Source: Allobosea vaviloviae
GTDB lineage: Bacteria > Pseudomonadota > Alphaproteobacteria > Rhizobiales > Beijerinckiaceae
Reading direction: 5' to 3'
DNA length: 64,000 nt
Assembly (NCBI RefSeq): GCF_001298265.1
Contig: NZ_LGSZ01000048.1
Location: forward strand, 395,652 to 459,651
The position numbers and the translations under genes are program-made. Below, piece after piece: positions 7,954 through 17,044 of this stretch (its first letter is position 1; each line of letters begins with the position of its first letter). The notes beneath the pieces were generated by a model, which was given only the letters and a program-made list of their open reading frames with translations, was not told where the DNA came from and made no database searches.

Positions 7954-8736
7954 ATGAGTCCCGCCCGCATCATCATTCTCCTGGTCGCGCTGGTCGCCGG
8001 CATCGGCGCAGCCATGCTGATCAGCAAGCCATCGCAGGCCCCGGCGCCCGCCGCACGGATCGAAGCAGCCCCGACGGTACCCGTCCTGGTCGCCGCCGCC
8101 GACATCCCTGTCGGTAACGTCGTCGCCGCCGCCGATTTGCGCTGGCTCGATTGGCCGCTCGCCAGCGTGCCCTCGGGAGTCGTGCGCAAGGACGAGGCGC
8201 CGCAGGCCGAGCAGGAGTTGACCGGCCAGGTCGCCCGCTACGGCATGCTCGCCGCCGAGCCGATCCGCCGCGAGAAGCTGATCAAGACCGATGGAACGGG
8301 CTTCCTGTCGGCGGTGCTGCCATCGGGCATGCGCGCCGTGGCGATCTCGACCGACAGCCGCGGCGCCAACACGGCCGGCGGCTTCATCCTGCCCAACGAC
8401 CGCGTCGACGTCATCGTGACCATGAAGGGCCCGGCCGTCGAAGGCGAGGGCGAGGCCTTCCTCAGCGAGACCATCCTGCGGAACATGCGGGTGCTCGCGA
8501 TCGGCCAGAATGTCCAGGAGCGCAACGGCGAGAAGGTGGTCGTCGGCGAGACCGCGACGCTGGAAGTCGATCCCGGCCAGGCCGAGTCGCTCTTTCGTGC
8601 GCAGAAGATGGGAACCCTGACGCTGTCGCTGCGCAGCCTCAAGGATGCCGGCCAGGCTACGACGCCCGGCACCGCCTCCGAAGGGGCCCTGACAATCGTC
8701 AAATATGGCGTCACATTGAGGAGCACGAGCCAGTGA
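7954..8736 (+). CDS. cpaB: Flp pilus assembly protein CpaB/RcpC (SAF domain)
   Basis: 260 aa. An N-terminal membrane helix (about 4-23) is followed by a SAF domain (VPVLVAAADIPVGNVVAAADL, then W and P typical of the fold) and a RcpC/CpaB beta-rich domain with DRVDVIVTMKG. The protein is a periplasmic partner of the CpaC secretin. Its end overlaps the GTG start of cpaC by 4 bp. Confidence 0.92.
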   Translation: MSPARIIILLVALVAGIGAAMLISKPSQAPAPAARIEAAPTVPVLVAAADIPVGNVVAAADLRWLDWPLASVPSGVVRKDEAPQAEQELTGQVARYGMLAAEPIRREKLIKTDGTGFLSAVLPSGMRAVAISTDSRGANTAGGFILPNDRVDVIVTMKGPAVEGEGEAFLSETILRNMRVLAIGQNVQERNGEKVVVGETATLEVDPGQAESLFRAQKMGTLTLSLRSLKDAGQATTPGTASEGALTIVKYGVTLRSTSQ

Positions 8737-10175
8737 GCCGGGAACGTATCGTCCTCTCCGCCATTCTCGCCTTGGCCCTGACCGGCCCGGCACCGGCACA
8801 GACCAATGCCCCGGCCCCGGTCCTGAACGTCGGCACGAGCGAGCATGCCATCGCCCGCAAGCTCGATCTCTCGATCGGCCGCTCGCTGATCGTCGAGCTG
8901 CCGCGCGACGCCAAGGAGGTTTTCGTCGCCAACCCGAAGGTCGCCAATGCGGTCGTCCGGTCCGCTCGGAAACTCTTCATCATCGGCATCGCCGATGGTC
9001 AGACCTCGATGTTCGTCATCGACGGTGAGGGCCGCCAGATCACCGCACTCGAAATCGAGGTGGGGCGCGACCTCAACGTGCTGCGCCAGACGCTGCGCAC
9101 GGCCATGCCCAAGGCACAAATCGAGATCAAGCCCGCCGGCAACTCGATCCTGCTCATCGGCAACGTCGCCAACGCCTCCGAGGCGACTCAGGCCGTGGAT
9201 ATCGCCAACGCCTTCGTCGGCGTGACGGGCGGCCTGTTCACCTCCAGCAAGGGCGCCGTCATCAACTCGCTGACGATCCGCGGCCGCGACCAGGTCATGG
9301 TCAAGGTCGTAGTCTCCGAGGTCTCGCGCAAGGCGATCAAGCAGCTCGGCATCAATTCGACCGGCGAGTGGAAGCTCGGCAATTTCTCGGTACTGCCGAC
9401 CCTCGACAATCCGCTGCCGTTGCAGCCGCAGGCGCTCGCCGCCACCGCGGTCACGGCCGGTATCGGCAACTCGTCGAACTTCACGCTGCGGGCCCTGGAG
9501 CGTGCCGGTCTTTCCCGCGTCCTGGCCGAGCCGACGGTCACGGCGATCTCGGGCGAAAGCGCGAAGTTCACCGCTGGCGGCGAGGTCCCGGTTCCGAGCG
9601 GATACTCCTGCGACGGCACCGGCCTGTGCACGCTCGGCATCGCCTACCGCCCGATCGGCGTCGCGCTGAACTTCACGCCGATCGTGCTGTCGGACAACAA
9701 GATCAGCATGCGCATCGCCACCGAGGTGACGGAACTCGACTTCGAGAATCAGCTCCGCCTCAGCGACACGCGCAACAGCAGCCAGCAGGTCGTCAATGCG
9801 CCGGCCTTCCGGGTGCGCAAGTCCGACACCACGGTCGAGCTGCCCTCGGGTGGCACGCTGGCGACGGCAGGCCTGATCCAGCGCGTCTCCAAATCCTCGC
9901 TCAACGGCTTTCCCGGCCTGATGAACCTGCCGATCATCGGCGTGCTCTTTCGCTCGCGCGACTACCAGCGCGAGGAGACCGAGCTGATGATCACGGCGAC
10001 GCCCTACATCGCCAAGCCGATCGAGCCCAACCAGGTCCAGCGGCCCGATGACGGCTTCGTCGATGCCCATGACGCGCAGGCCATCCTGCTCGGGCGCCTG
10101 AACAAGATCTACGGAACCAGCGGCGGGCCGCTGCCGCAAGCCTACAAGGGCCGTGTCGGCTTCATCGCCGACTGA
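8733..10175 (+). CDS. cpaC: Tad secretin CpaC/RcpA (outer-membrane channel)
   Basis: 480 aa from GTG 8733, which has GAGGAG upstream and overlaps the cpaB stop (GTGA). The same frame stays open further upstream inside cpaB, but that part is a shadow. A signal peptide ends near PAPAQ (about 20). The pilus assembly N-domain (SIGRSLIVELPRDAKEVFV), a BON-like region and the secretin domain follow, with VPVPSG and the late GGTLATAGLIQ and FPGLMNLPIIGVLF motifs of type II/III secretins. It forms the pore through which the Flp pilus leaves the cell. Confidence 0.93.
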   Translation: MSRERIVLSAILALALTGPAPAQTNAPAPVLNVGTSEHAIARKLDLSIGRSLIVELPRDAKEVFVANPKVANAVVRSARKLFIIGIADGQTSMFVIDGEGRQITALEIEVGRDLNVLRQTLRTAMPKAQIEIKPAGNSILLIGNVANASEATQAVDIANAFVGVTGGLFTSSKGAVINSLTIRGRDQVMVKVVVSEVSRKAIKQLGINSTGEWKLGNFSVLPTLDNPLPLQPQALAATAVTAGIGNSSNFTLRALERAGLSRVLAEPTVTAISGESAKFTAGGEVPVPSGYSCDGTGLCTLGIAYRPIGVALNFTPIVLSDNKISMRIATEVTELDFENQLRLSDTRNSSQQVVNAPAFRVRKSDTTVELPSGGTLATAGLIQRVSKSSLNGFPGLMNLPIIGVLFRSRDYQREETELMITATPYIAKPIEPNQVQRPDDGFVDAHDAQAILLGRLNKIYGTSGGPLPQAYKGRVGFIAD

Positions 10176-10210
10176 TGGCTGCCGTTGCACGCGGAAGGGA
10201 TGGCGAGACC

Positions 10211-10948
10211 ATGATGGCTCGATCGCAGAAGACCAAGTTCAACCACGCCAGCCTCGGCCTTCTCCTGGCTGCGGCGACGATGCTCGGCGCCTGCGCCAAG
10301 CAGGGCGACCTCGTCAGTTCGCAAGCGCCCGTCGATGTGCGCGAGCGTCATCCGATCGTCCTGCGGGACGCGCCGCGTTCGCTGGACGTCTTCGTGGGGC
10401 GTTCCGGCGCCGGACTCGACTCCCGCCAGGAGGAGGATGTCGCAGATTTCGCCAGGGAGTATCGCCGCTCAGGCAAGGGCGGGCTCGTTGCCCAGGTGCC
10501 GACGGGCGCGCGGCGCGAGTTGGCGGCCCACGATACGCTGAACGGCATTCGCTCGGCGCTGTCGCGTGGCGGCGTGCCGGGAACGGCGCTGTCGGTGCGC
10601 ACCTATCCCGTCGCCGATCCGGGCCTCGCCTCGCCCATCCGTCTCACCTTCGCCTCGCTGCAGGCCGGCCTGCCGCATGATTGCGGGCAATGGCCGGCCG
10701 ATACCGGCGTGTCCAGCATCAAGGACGACATGACCAACGAGCCCTACTGGAACTTCGGCTGCGCCAGCCAGGCGACGCTGGCGGCCCAGGTCGCGGACCC
10801 CATCGACCTCGTCCGCGCGCGCAGCGAAGGCCGCGCCGACACGGCCAAGCGGTTGGGTGCCATCGGCAAGCTGCGTGAGGGCAAGGACCCTTCGACGCAG
10901 TACCGGCAGGAGACACCCCAGATCAATTCGACGGTCGGAGGCCGCTGA
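10211..10948 (+). CDS. cpaD: Pilus assembly lipoprotein CpaD
   Basis: 245 aa from the ATG pair at 10211, which follows GGAAGGGATGG; an earlier in-frame ATG at 10175 overlaps the cpaC stop by one base. A lipoprotein signal ends LGAC (Cys near residue 28). The CpaD family core holds the FVGRSGAGL and DCGQWP stretches. It probably pilots or stabilises the secretin at the outer membrane. The stop overlaps the cpaE start. Confidence 0.9.
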   Translation: MMARSQKTKFNHASLGLLLAAATMLGACAKQGDLVSSQAPVDVRERHPIVLRDAPRSLDVFVGRSGAGLDSRQEEDVADFAREYRRSGKGGLVAQVPTGARRELAAHDTLNGIRSALSRGGVPGTALSVRTYPVADPGLASPIRLTFASLQAGLPHDCGQWPADTGVSSIKDDMTNEPYWNFGCASQATLAAQVADPIDLVRARSEGRADTAKRLGAIGKLREGKDPSTQYRQETPQINSTVGGR

Positions 10949-12210
10949 TGAGCGCGGGGCAAGATTTCGAGACGCGCTCGGGCGACGCTGGCGCCGAGGA
11001 CATCGTCGCGCCGCTTCCGCGCATCACGCTGCAGGCCTTCTGCGAAACGCCGGCAGTCGCCGCGACGATGCAGGCGGCCATCGCCGACCGGCGCATGGAC
11101 AAGGCCCATGCACGCATCCAGATGGGTGGCCCGGCCGCTGCGGTCGAGGCCTTCCGGGCCGCGCCGACGCCCAACATCATCGTCCTGGAGACCGTGTCCG
11201 ATCCCGCCACGCTCGTCGGCCATCTCGACACCCTTTCGGAGAGCTGCGACCCCGGCACCAAGGTCGTGGTCATCGGCCACGTCAACGATGTCCAGCTCTA
11301 TCGCGATCTGATCCGCCGCGGCGTCAGCGAATACCTGATCGCGCCGCTCGGCACGCTCGACGTCCTGCGCACCCTGTCGGAGCTCTACGTCTCGCCCGGC
11401 GCGCGCAATCTCGGCCGGATCATCGCGGTAATGGGCGCCAAGGGGGGCGTGGGCGCCTCGACCGTGGCGCACAACGTCGCCTGGGCGATCGCTCGCAACC
11501 TCGATGCCTCGACCGTGATCGTCGATCTCGACATCGCCTACGGCACGGCCGGGCTCGACTTCAACCAGGACCCGCCGCAAGGCGTCGCCGAGGCCGTGTT
11601 CGCCCCGGAACGGCTCGATGCCAACATGCTCGACCGTCTGCTGTCGCGGTGCAGCGACAACCTTGCTTTGCTGGCGGCACCCGCGATGCTCGATCGCACG
11701 CTGGACCTGCCGGAGGATGCCTTCGAACAGCTCTTCGACCTGTTGAGGACCACCGTGCCCTGCGTGGTCCTCGACGTTCCCCATGTCTGGAGCGGCTGGG
11801 TCAGGCGCGCCCTGATCAGCTCCGACGAGATCGTCGTCGTCGCCGGTCCCGAACTCGCCTCGCTGCGAAACGCCAAGAACCTGGTCGATCTCGCCCGCGC
11901 CAACCGGCCCAACGATTCCGGTGCGCGGCTCGTGCTGAACCAGGTCGGCATGCCGAAGCGGCCCGAGATCGACGCCGCCGAATTCGCCAAGGCGCTCGGT
12001 ATCGAGGTTCTGACGTCGATCCCCTTCGACGCACAGCTCTTCGGCACGGCCGCCAACAATGGTCAGATGATCGCCGAGGTTCAGGCTGGCGGCAAGATCG
12101 CCGAAGCCTTTGTCCAGATCGCCAGCAGCCTGACCGGCCGCGGCGAGGCCAAGCGCAGCAAGCGCAGCCTGTTCGAACCGCTTGTCGCCAAGTTGCGACG
12201 CAAGGCCTGA
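10948..12210 (+). CDS. cpaE: Tad pilus ATPase-like localisation protein CpaE/TadZ
   Basis: 420 aa. Residues about 30-145 form a receiver-like domain lacking an obvious phosphoacceptor set. A ParA/MinD-type ATPase follows, with the deviant Walker A AKGGVGAST (164-172) and VDLDIAYGT. TadZ/CpaE proteins place the pilus machine at the cell pole. The start overlaps the cpaD stop (TGATG), while a 94-bp gap with two hairpins separates it from cpaF. Confidence 0.92.
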   Translation: MSAGQDFETRSGDAGAEDIVAPLPRITLQAFCETPAVAATMQAAIADRRMDKAHARIQMGGPAAAVEAFRAAPTPNIIVLETVSDPATLVGHLDTLSESCDPGTKVVVIGHVNDVQLYRDLIRRGVSEYLIAPLGTLDVLRTLSELYVSPGARNLGRIIAVMGAKGGVGASTVAHNVAWAIARNLDASTVIVDLDIAYGTAGLDFNQDPPQGVAEAVFAPERLDANMLDRLLSRCSDNLALLAAPAMLDRTLDLPEDAFEQLFDLLRTTVPCVVLDVPHVWSGWVRRALISSDEIVVVAGPELASLRNAKNLVDLARANRPNDSGARLVLNQVGMPKRPEIDAAEFAKALGIEVLTSIPFDAQLFGTAANNGQMIAEVQAGGKIAEAFVQIASSLTGRGEAKRSKRSLFEPLVAKLRRKA

Positions 12211-12245
12211 GCGATGCGGCGTCTCCGGACCAGGATCAGGGTTTG

Positions 12246-12265
12246 GGACCGCGTGAGCGCGGTCC
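12246..12265 (+). repeat. Perfect 8-bp hairpin between cpaE and cpaF
   Basis: GGACCGCG, TGAG loop, CGCGGTCC. There is no T run after it, so it is more likely an RNA stability or processing element than a terminator. Confidence 0.6.
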
Positions 12266-12275
12266 GATCTGCTAC

Positions 12276-12290
12276 GCGGCCGACGGCCGC
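12276..12290 (+). repeat. Perfect 6-bp hairpin just before the cpaF ribosome site
   Basis: GCGGCC, GAC loop, GGCCGC, ending 6 nt before the AGAGGG ribosome site of cpaF. It could affect cpaF translation. Confidence 0.5.
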
Positions 12291-12304
12291 GAAAGAGGGT
12301 TGAG

Positions 12305-13753
12305 ATGTTCGGAAAGCGATCCCCCGGCGGAGCTGCCGTACCACCTCTGGCAATGAAGACGGCAGGCCTCGCCGCCGCTCCCGTGCGTCCGTCCGAGCCG
12401 CCGCCGGCCGCCGAGACGCGCCGGGCGCCGCTGCCGGCCGCTCCGGCCGAGGCGCCGCGCTCCGACGAATACTACCAGATGAAGAGCATGATCTTCGGTG
12501 CTCTGATCGAGGCGATCGACCTGTCGCAGCTGGCCAAGCTCGACGGCGAGTCGGCCCGCGAGGAAATCCGCGACATCATCAACGAGATCATCTCGCTGAA
12601 GAACGTCGTGCTGTCGATCGCCGAGCAGGAGGAACTGCTCGACGACATCTGCAACGACGTGCTCGGCTACGGCCCGCTCGAGCCGCTGCTCGCCCGCGAC
12701 GATATCGCCGACATCATGGTGAACGGCGCCACCCGCACCTTCATCGAAGTCGGCGGCAAGATCTCGCTGACCAACATCCGCTTCCGCGACAACGCGCAGC
12801 TGATGAACATCTGCCAGCGCATCGTCAGCCAGGTCGGCCGGCGCGTCGACGAAAGCTCGCCGATCTGCGACGCGCGTCTGGCCGACGGCTCGCGCGTCAA
12901 TGTCATCGCGCCGCCGCTGGCTATCGATGGCCCCGCGCTCACGATCCGCAAGTTCAAGAAGGACAAGCTGACGCTCGACCAGCTGGTCAAGTTCGGCGCG
13001 ATCTCGCCTGCGGGCGCCGAGATCCTGAAGATCATCGGCCGGGTCCGCTGCAACATCGTCATCTCCGGCGGCACCGGTTCGGGCAAGACGACGCTGCTGA
13101 ACTGCCTGACCAACTACATCGACCTCGACGAGCGCGTCATCACCTGCGAGGACGCAGCCGAGCTGCAGCTGCAGCAGCCCCATGTCGTGCGCCTCGAAAC
13201 CCGCCCGCCCAATCTCGAGGGCACCGGCGCGGTCACCATGCGCGACCTCGTCAAAAACTGCCTGCGCATGCGTCCCGAGCGGATCATCGTCGGCGAGGTG
13301 CGTGGACCCGAGGCCTTCGACCTGCTGCAGGCGATGAACACCGGCCATGACGGCTCGATGGGCACGCTTCACGCCAATACGCCGCGCGAATGCCTCAGCC
13401 GTATCGAATCAATGATCACGATGGGCGGCTTCTCGCTGCCCTCCAAGACACTGCGCGAGATGATCTGCTCCTCGATCGACGTCATCATCCAGGCGCAGCG
13501 CCTGCGCGACGGATCACGCCGCATCACCCACATCACCGAGGTGATGGGCATGGAAGGCGAGGTCATCATCACGCAGGACATCGTCAACTACGACATCATC
13601 GGCGAGGACGCGCACGGCAAGCTGATCGGACGCCACCGCTCGACCGGTATCGGACGGCCGCGCTTCTGGGAGCGCGCGCGCTATTACGGCGAGGAGAACA
13701 GGCTCGCCGCAGCGATCGACGAGCTCGGGGAGGCCGATGCCGATGCTGCCTAA
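12305..13753 (+). CDS. cpaF: Tad assembly ATPase CpaF/TadA
   Basis: 482 aa, ATG after AGAGGG. A Pro/Ala-rich N-terminal stretch (about 20-55) precedes the type II/IV secretion ATPase. Walker [10 protein letters not shown] lies at 255-263, the Asp-box and Walker B region is [14 protein letters not shown], and the His box is GSMGTLHAN. It is the hexameric cytoplasmic motor that powers Flp pilus extension, and in Tad systems also retraction, working on TadB/TadC. The order cpaE-cpaF-tadB-tadC is the standard one. Confidence 0.95.
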   Translation: MFGKRSPGGAAVPPLAMKTAGLAAAPVRPSEPPPAAETRRAPLPAAPAEAPRSDEYYQMKSMIFGALIEAIDLSQLAKLDGESAREEIRDIINEIISLKNVVLSIAEQEELLDDICNDVLGYGPLEPLLARDDIADIMVNGATRTFIEVGGKISLTNIRFRDNAQLMNICQRIVSQVGRRVDESSPICDARLADGSRVNVIAPPLAIDGPALTIRKFKKDKLTLDQLVKFGAISPAGAEILKIIGRVRCNIVISGGTGSGKTTLLNCLTNYIDLDERVITCEDAAELQLQQPHVVRLETRPPNLEGTGAVTMRDLVKNCLRMRPERIIVGEVRGPEAFDLLQAMNTGHDGSMGTLHANTPRECLSRIESMITMGGFSLPSKTLREMICSSIDVIIQAQRLRDGSRRITHITEVMGMEGEVIITQDIVNYDIIGEDAHGKLIGRHRSTGIGRPRFWERARYYGEENRLAAAIDELGEADADAA

Positions 13754-13780
13754 ACGCGCCGGCCGCATGGAGCGGCAGCC

Positions 13781-14758
13781 ATGGATCTGAGCTTCATCGC
13801 CGTCGTGGTCCTGGCGACGCTGGCTGCCGGCGGCGTCACCTATGCCCTGTTCTATCCGATGCTGAGCGGCCAGGCCCGGGCCGAGAAGCGCCGCAAGGAC
13901 TTCGCCAGCCCGGTCGCAGCCCGAGGCGTCGACCGCGAGGCGCAAAACCGTGCCAAGCGCGGCCAGATCGCGCAGAGTCTGAAGGATATCGAGAACCGCG
14001 AGAGCGCGCGCAACAAGCTGACGCTCGAACAGCGCATCCTGCAGGCCGGGCTGAATTGGGACCGCAGGAAGTACTACATCATCAGCGCCGTCATCGCGGT
14101 CGTCACGGCGTTCGTGCTGTTCCTGTTGAGCGGCAGCATGGTGCTCGCTCTGGTGGGCCTGTTCGTCGGTGGGCTGGGGCTGCCATCCTGGTTCCTGCAA
14201 CATTGCCGCAATGGGCGGCTGAAAAAATTCGGCAACGAATTTCCCAACGCGATCGACGTCATCACGCGCGGCATCAAGGCCGGCCTGCCGCTGAACGATT
14301 GCCTGCGCATCGTCGCGACCGAGGCGGTCGACCCGGTCAAAACCGAATTCCGGTTGATCATCGAGAGCCAGACACTTGGATTGTCGCTGACCGACGCCGT
14401 TACCAAGCTCTACGAGCGCATGCCCTGCCCGGAATCGAATTTCTTCGGCATCGTGCTGGCGATTCAGCAGAAGACCGGCGGCAATCTGGCGGAGACTCTC
14501 GGTAACCTGTCGCGCGTCATTCGCGATCGCCGCAAGATGCGCGACAAGATCCAGGCGGTATCGATGGAAGCGAAGGCCTCGGCGGGCATCATCGCCTGTC
14601 TGCCGCCGGCGGTCGCGATCATGGTCTATCTGACGAGCCCTCGCTACATCGAGCTGCTCTGGCTGACGCAGGCAGGCAAGTTCGCGCTCGTCGGCTGCGC
14701 CATCTGGATGCTGATGGGCGTCCTGATCATGCGCAAGATGATCAACTTCAACATCTGA
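13781..14758 (+). CDS. tadB: Tad inner-membrane platform protein TadB
   Basis: 325 aa. Hydrophobic helices lie near the N-terminus (about 3-25), two in the middle (about 103-145) and one or two at the C-terminus. The cytoplasmic type II secretion F (GspF-like) domain, with FGNEFPNAIDVITRGIKAGLPL, lies in between. Together with TadC it forms the platform on which CpaF acts. The gap to tadC is 10 bp. Confidence 0.92.
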   Translation: MDLSFIAVVVLATLAAGGVTYALFYPMLSGQARAEKRRKDFASPVAARGVDREAQNRAKRGQIAQSLKDIENRESARNKLTLEQRILQAGLNWDRRKYYIISAVIAVVTAFVLFLLSGSMVLALVGLFVGGLGLPSWFLQHCRNGRLKKFGNEFPNAIDVITRGIKAGLPLNDCLRIVATEAVDPVKTEFRLIIESQTLGLSLTDAVTKLYERMPCPESNFFGIVLAIQQKTGGNLAETLGNLSRVIRDRRKMRDKIQAVSMEAKASAGIIACLPPAVAIMVYLTSPRYIELLWLTQAGKFALVGCAIWMLMGVLIMRKMINFNI

Positions 14759-14768
14759 GGCGGCGCCG

Positions 14769-15746
14769 ATGATTTCCCTGATCGCGGAAAAAGCAGTCGA
14801 CGGCCAATTCCTTCTGGCGTTGTTTGTCGCGATCGCCGCTGCGGCGACCGTTCTGACGATTGCCATTCCTCTGACGGAGGGCTCGAACCTCCAGAAGCGC
14901 ATGAAGAGCGTCGCCACGGAGCGCGAAAAGATCCGCGCCCGCGAACGCGACCGCCTCAATCGCCAGAGCGACCGGGTCTCGCTGCGCCAGGAGCCGAAGG
15001 AGTTCATGCGGCGCATCGTCCACCAGCTCAAGCTGGGCGACTGGCTCGGAACGGAGACGGCCAAGAAGCAGCTCGCCATGGCCGGCTATCGCGGTCAGCA
15101 GGCCGAGGTGGCGTTCCTGTTCTTCCGTCTGGTGATGCCGATCGGCCTCTTCCTCTTCGCCCTGTTCTATCTGTTCTTGCTCAACGACTTCGGCTACTCG
15201 AAGATCGTCCGGCTCGGGATGACGGTGGGCGCCGCCTATCTCGGAATCAAGGCGCCGGAGCTCTTCCTGTCGAACCAGATCGGCAAGCGCCAGACCTCGA
15301 TGCGGCTGGCCTTTCCCGACGCCCTCGACCTGCTGCTTATCTGCGTCGAATCCGGCATGTCGATCGAGCACGCCTTCCGCAAGGTCTCGACCGAGATCGG
15401 CGGCCAGTCGGTGCCGCTCGCCGAGGAGTTCGCGCTCTGCACGGCCGAGCTGTCCTATCTGTCGGAGCGTCGCCAGGCCTATGAGAACCTCGCGGCCCGC
15501 ACCGGCCTCGAAGGTGTCAAATCGGTATCGACCGCGTTGATCCAGGCGGAGCGTTACGGCACGCCGCTGGGGACTGCGCTGCGGACGCTGTCTCAGGAAA
15601 GCCGCGACCAGCGTATGATGGCGGCCGAGAAGAAGGCCGCCTCGCTGCCGCCGAAGCTGACCGTGCCGATGATCCTGTTCTTCCTGCCGGTGCTGTTCGT
15701 CGTCATCATGATGCCGGCCGTGATCCAGGTGATGAAGCTGGAGTGA
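14769..15746 (+). CDS. tadC: Tad inner-membrane platform protein TadC
   Basis: 325 aa, same length and fold as TadB. One helix lies at about 15-35, two at about 115-165 and one at the C-terminus (MILFFLPVLFVVIMMPAVI). The GspF-like domain contains FPDALDLLLICVESGMSIEHA. The ATG at 14769 follows the tadB stop closely. It is the last gene of the plus-strand machine operon. Confidence 0.92.
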   Translation: MISLIAEKAVDGQFLLALFVAIAAAATVLTIAIPLTEGSNLQKRMKSVATEREKIRARERDRLNRQSDRVSLRQEPKEFMRRIVHQLKLGDWLGTETAKKQLAMAGYRGQQAEVAFLFFRLVMPIGLFLFALFYLFLLNDFGYSKIVRLGMTVGAAYLGIKAPELFLSNQIGKRQTSMRLAFPDALDLLLICVESGMSIEHAFRKVSTEIGGQSVPLAEEFALCTAELSYLSERRQAYENLAARTGLEGVKSVSTALIQAERYGTPLGTALRTLSQESRDQRMMAAEKKAASLPPKLTVPMILFFLPVLFVVIMMPAVIQVMKLE

Positions 15747-16027
15747 GCAGCCCAGCCGTCGCGCAGGACGCAGCGAAATGAAATATCGACTGGCTCAGCC
15801 GGTCCGCAGATGATCATGCGACCAGGCAAAACGTCCGGTCCTCGGATCCTGCCAAGGGGCGGATCGCCCTGACCGCCTTCTGGGGGAGGCTTCCTTTGCA
15901 GGGGAACCTCCTAACCTGGCTGCGAAAGACCTGAGCGGCCTGGAAAAGCGTTTCAGGCTCGACATCCCGGTAACCTTCGCCCGGGGCGGCTCTTAAAGGG
16001 CGGCTCTTGGGGGCCGCACGCTACGGC
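15747..16027. other. Gap between convergent tadC and tadD-like genes
   Basis: 281 bp without a credible ORF. It contains an imperfect inverted repeat at 15885-15911 (GGAGGCTTCC against GGGGAACCTCC), which could act as a two-way terminator but lacks a T run. Nothing else is seen. Confidence 0.4.
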
Positions 16028-16939
16028 TCAGCCCTGCGGACCGCCTGCGGCCGGTGCGCTCGCCTGTACGGGCTTGGGCTGTGCGGTGTTAGACTTGGCC
16101 TTCGCCCCGGTCTTGAGAATGTCCCAGCTGTTCTGCTGGCTGACGCTACGCTTCAGATAAGCGACCGTGGCAGCAGCCTCTGCCGGGCTCTGGTCCTGCC
16201 TGGCCAGCGTTTCGGCTTCCGTGAAGCGGCCCTGGAGGCCGAGCACCAGCACGAGATTCTGGCGCACGCGCACATCGCTGCCGCCAGCAGCGGCGGCTTC
16301 GCGCAGCACGCGCTCGGCCTCGGGCAACTGCCGGGAGAGGGCCAAAGACAGACCGAGATTGGAGAGCACAGTCGACTCGTTCGGCGCGATCTTGAGCGCC
16401 GCCTGGTAGATCTGCTGGGCCCGGGCGTGCTCGCCGAGCTGGTCGGCCACGGTGCCTTGCGCCGACAGGATGCGCCAATCCGGTCGTTCCGGCGAATGCG
16501 CTCGCGAGAGCACCTCGTCGGCCTCCCTGAGACGACCGTTATCGGCCAGCGAGCGGCCGTAGGCGCCGAGCATTTCGCGGTCGTTGGAATGGGTCAGCAC
16601 GGCGCTCTGGAGAACGGCGAGCGCCTGGGCGTTCTGATCGAGCGCACGCAGCGCGCGGGCATAGTAGAAGGCGGCGTCGCGATCCTTCTGGTTGGCGTCG
16701 TAGCGCTTGCCCCAGCGTTCGCTCTCGGCATGCCAGTCGGCCGGGCTGAGCGGCTGAGCCGCGCTCTTGCCGATCGAACCGGTGATGTCACCGAGCCCGC
16801 CACGGCTCTGGCAACCGGCCAGTGCCAGCGCGGCGAGGCCGACGGCCAGGCCGAGGACATGAGGCGACAGCCGGCGCGAGCGGGACGTTGGCGCGAGTGC
16901 CGGCGAAAGTTCTGGATGACTGGAAGACATGGGCCGCAT
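16028..16939 (-). CDS. tadD: TadD-like TPR lipoprotein (pilus assembly)
   Basis: 303 aa from ATG 16939, preceded by GGCGAGG; the frame is open to 17065, but that part overlaps the next gene's start. A lipoprotein signal ends LALAGC. At least four TPR units follow (for example AALKIAPNESTVLSNLGLSLAL), then an Ala/Pro/Lys-rich tail. TadD-type proteins are outer-membrane associated and needed for secretin assembly. It is convergent with tadC and divergent from the aminopeptidase. Confidence 0.82.
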   Translation of the reverse strand: MRPMSSSHPELSPALAPTSRSRRLSPHVLGLAVGLAALALAGCQSRGGLGDITGSIGKSAAQPLSPADWHAESERWGKRYDANQKDRDAAFYYARALRALDQNAQALAVLQSAVLTHSNDREMLGAYGRSLADNGRLREADEVLSRAHSPERPDWRILSAQGTVADQLGEHARAQQIYQAALKIAPNESTVLSNLGLSLALSRQLPEAERVLREAAAAGGSDVRVRQNLVLVLGLQGRFTEAETLARQDQSPAEAAATVAYLKRSVSQQNSWDILKTGAKAKSNTAQPKPVQASAPAAGGPQG

Positions 16940-17044
16940 CGCCTCGCCACGATGGAAGATCTGGTCGCCCCGGTGATAAAACGTTAACCCTAATGCATCC
17001 TTAACCGGCTTCCGCCGCACCCTCCCGACCAGGTACCCGCCCTC

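Noticed and set aside
8151..8732. Long N-terminal extension of the cpaC frame
   Set aside because: It runs antiparallel in character to the real cpaB gene (different frame), is Arg/Pro/Gly-rich like a GC shadow, and the GTG at 8733 has a proper ribosome site.
8238..10190. 650-codon open frame on the minus strand opposite cpaB-cpaC
   Set aside because: High-GC antisense shadow rich in Arg/Asp/Gly/His without domains; cpaB and cpaC explain the region.
15885..15911. Terminator after tadC
   Set aside because: Inverted repeat is imperfect and lacks a T run; kept only as a note in the gap entry.
16984..17008. CtrA site before the tadD-like gene (TTAACCCTAATGCATCC, TTAACC)
   Set aside because: The two TTAA half-sites are 13 bp apart and not 7.
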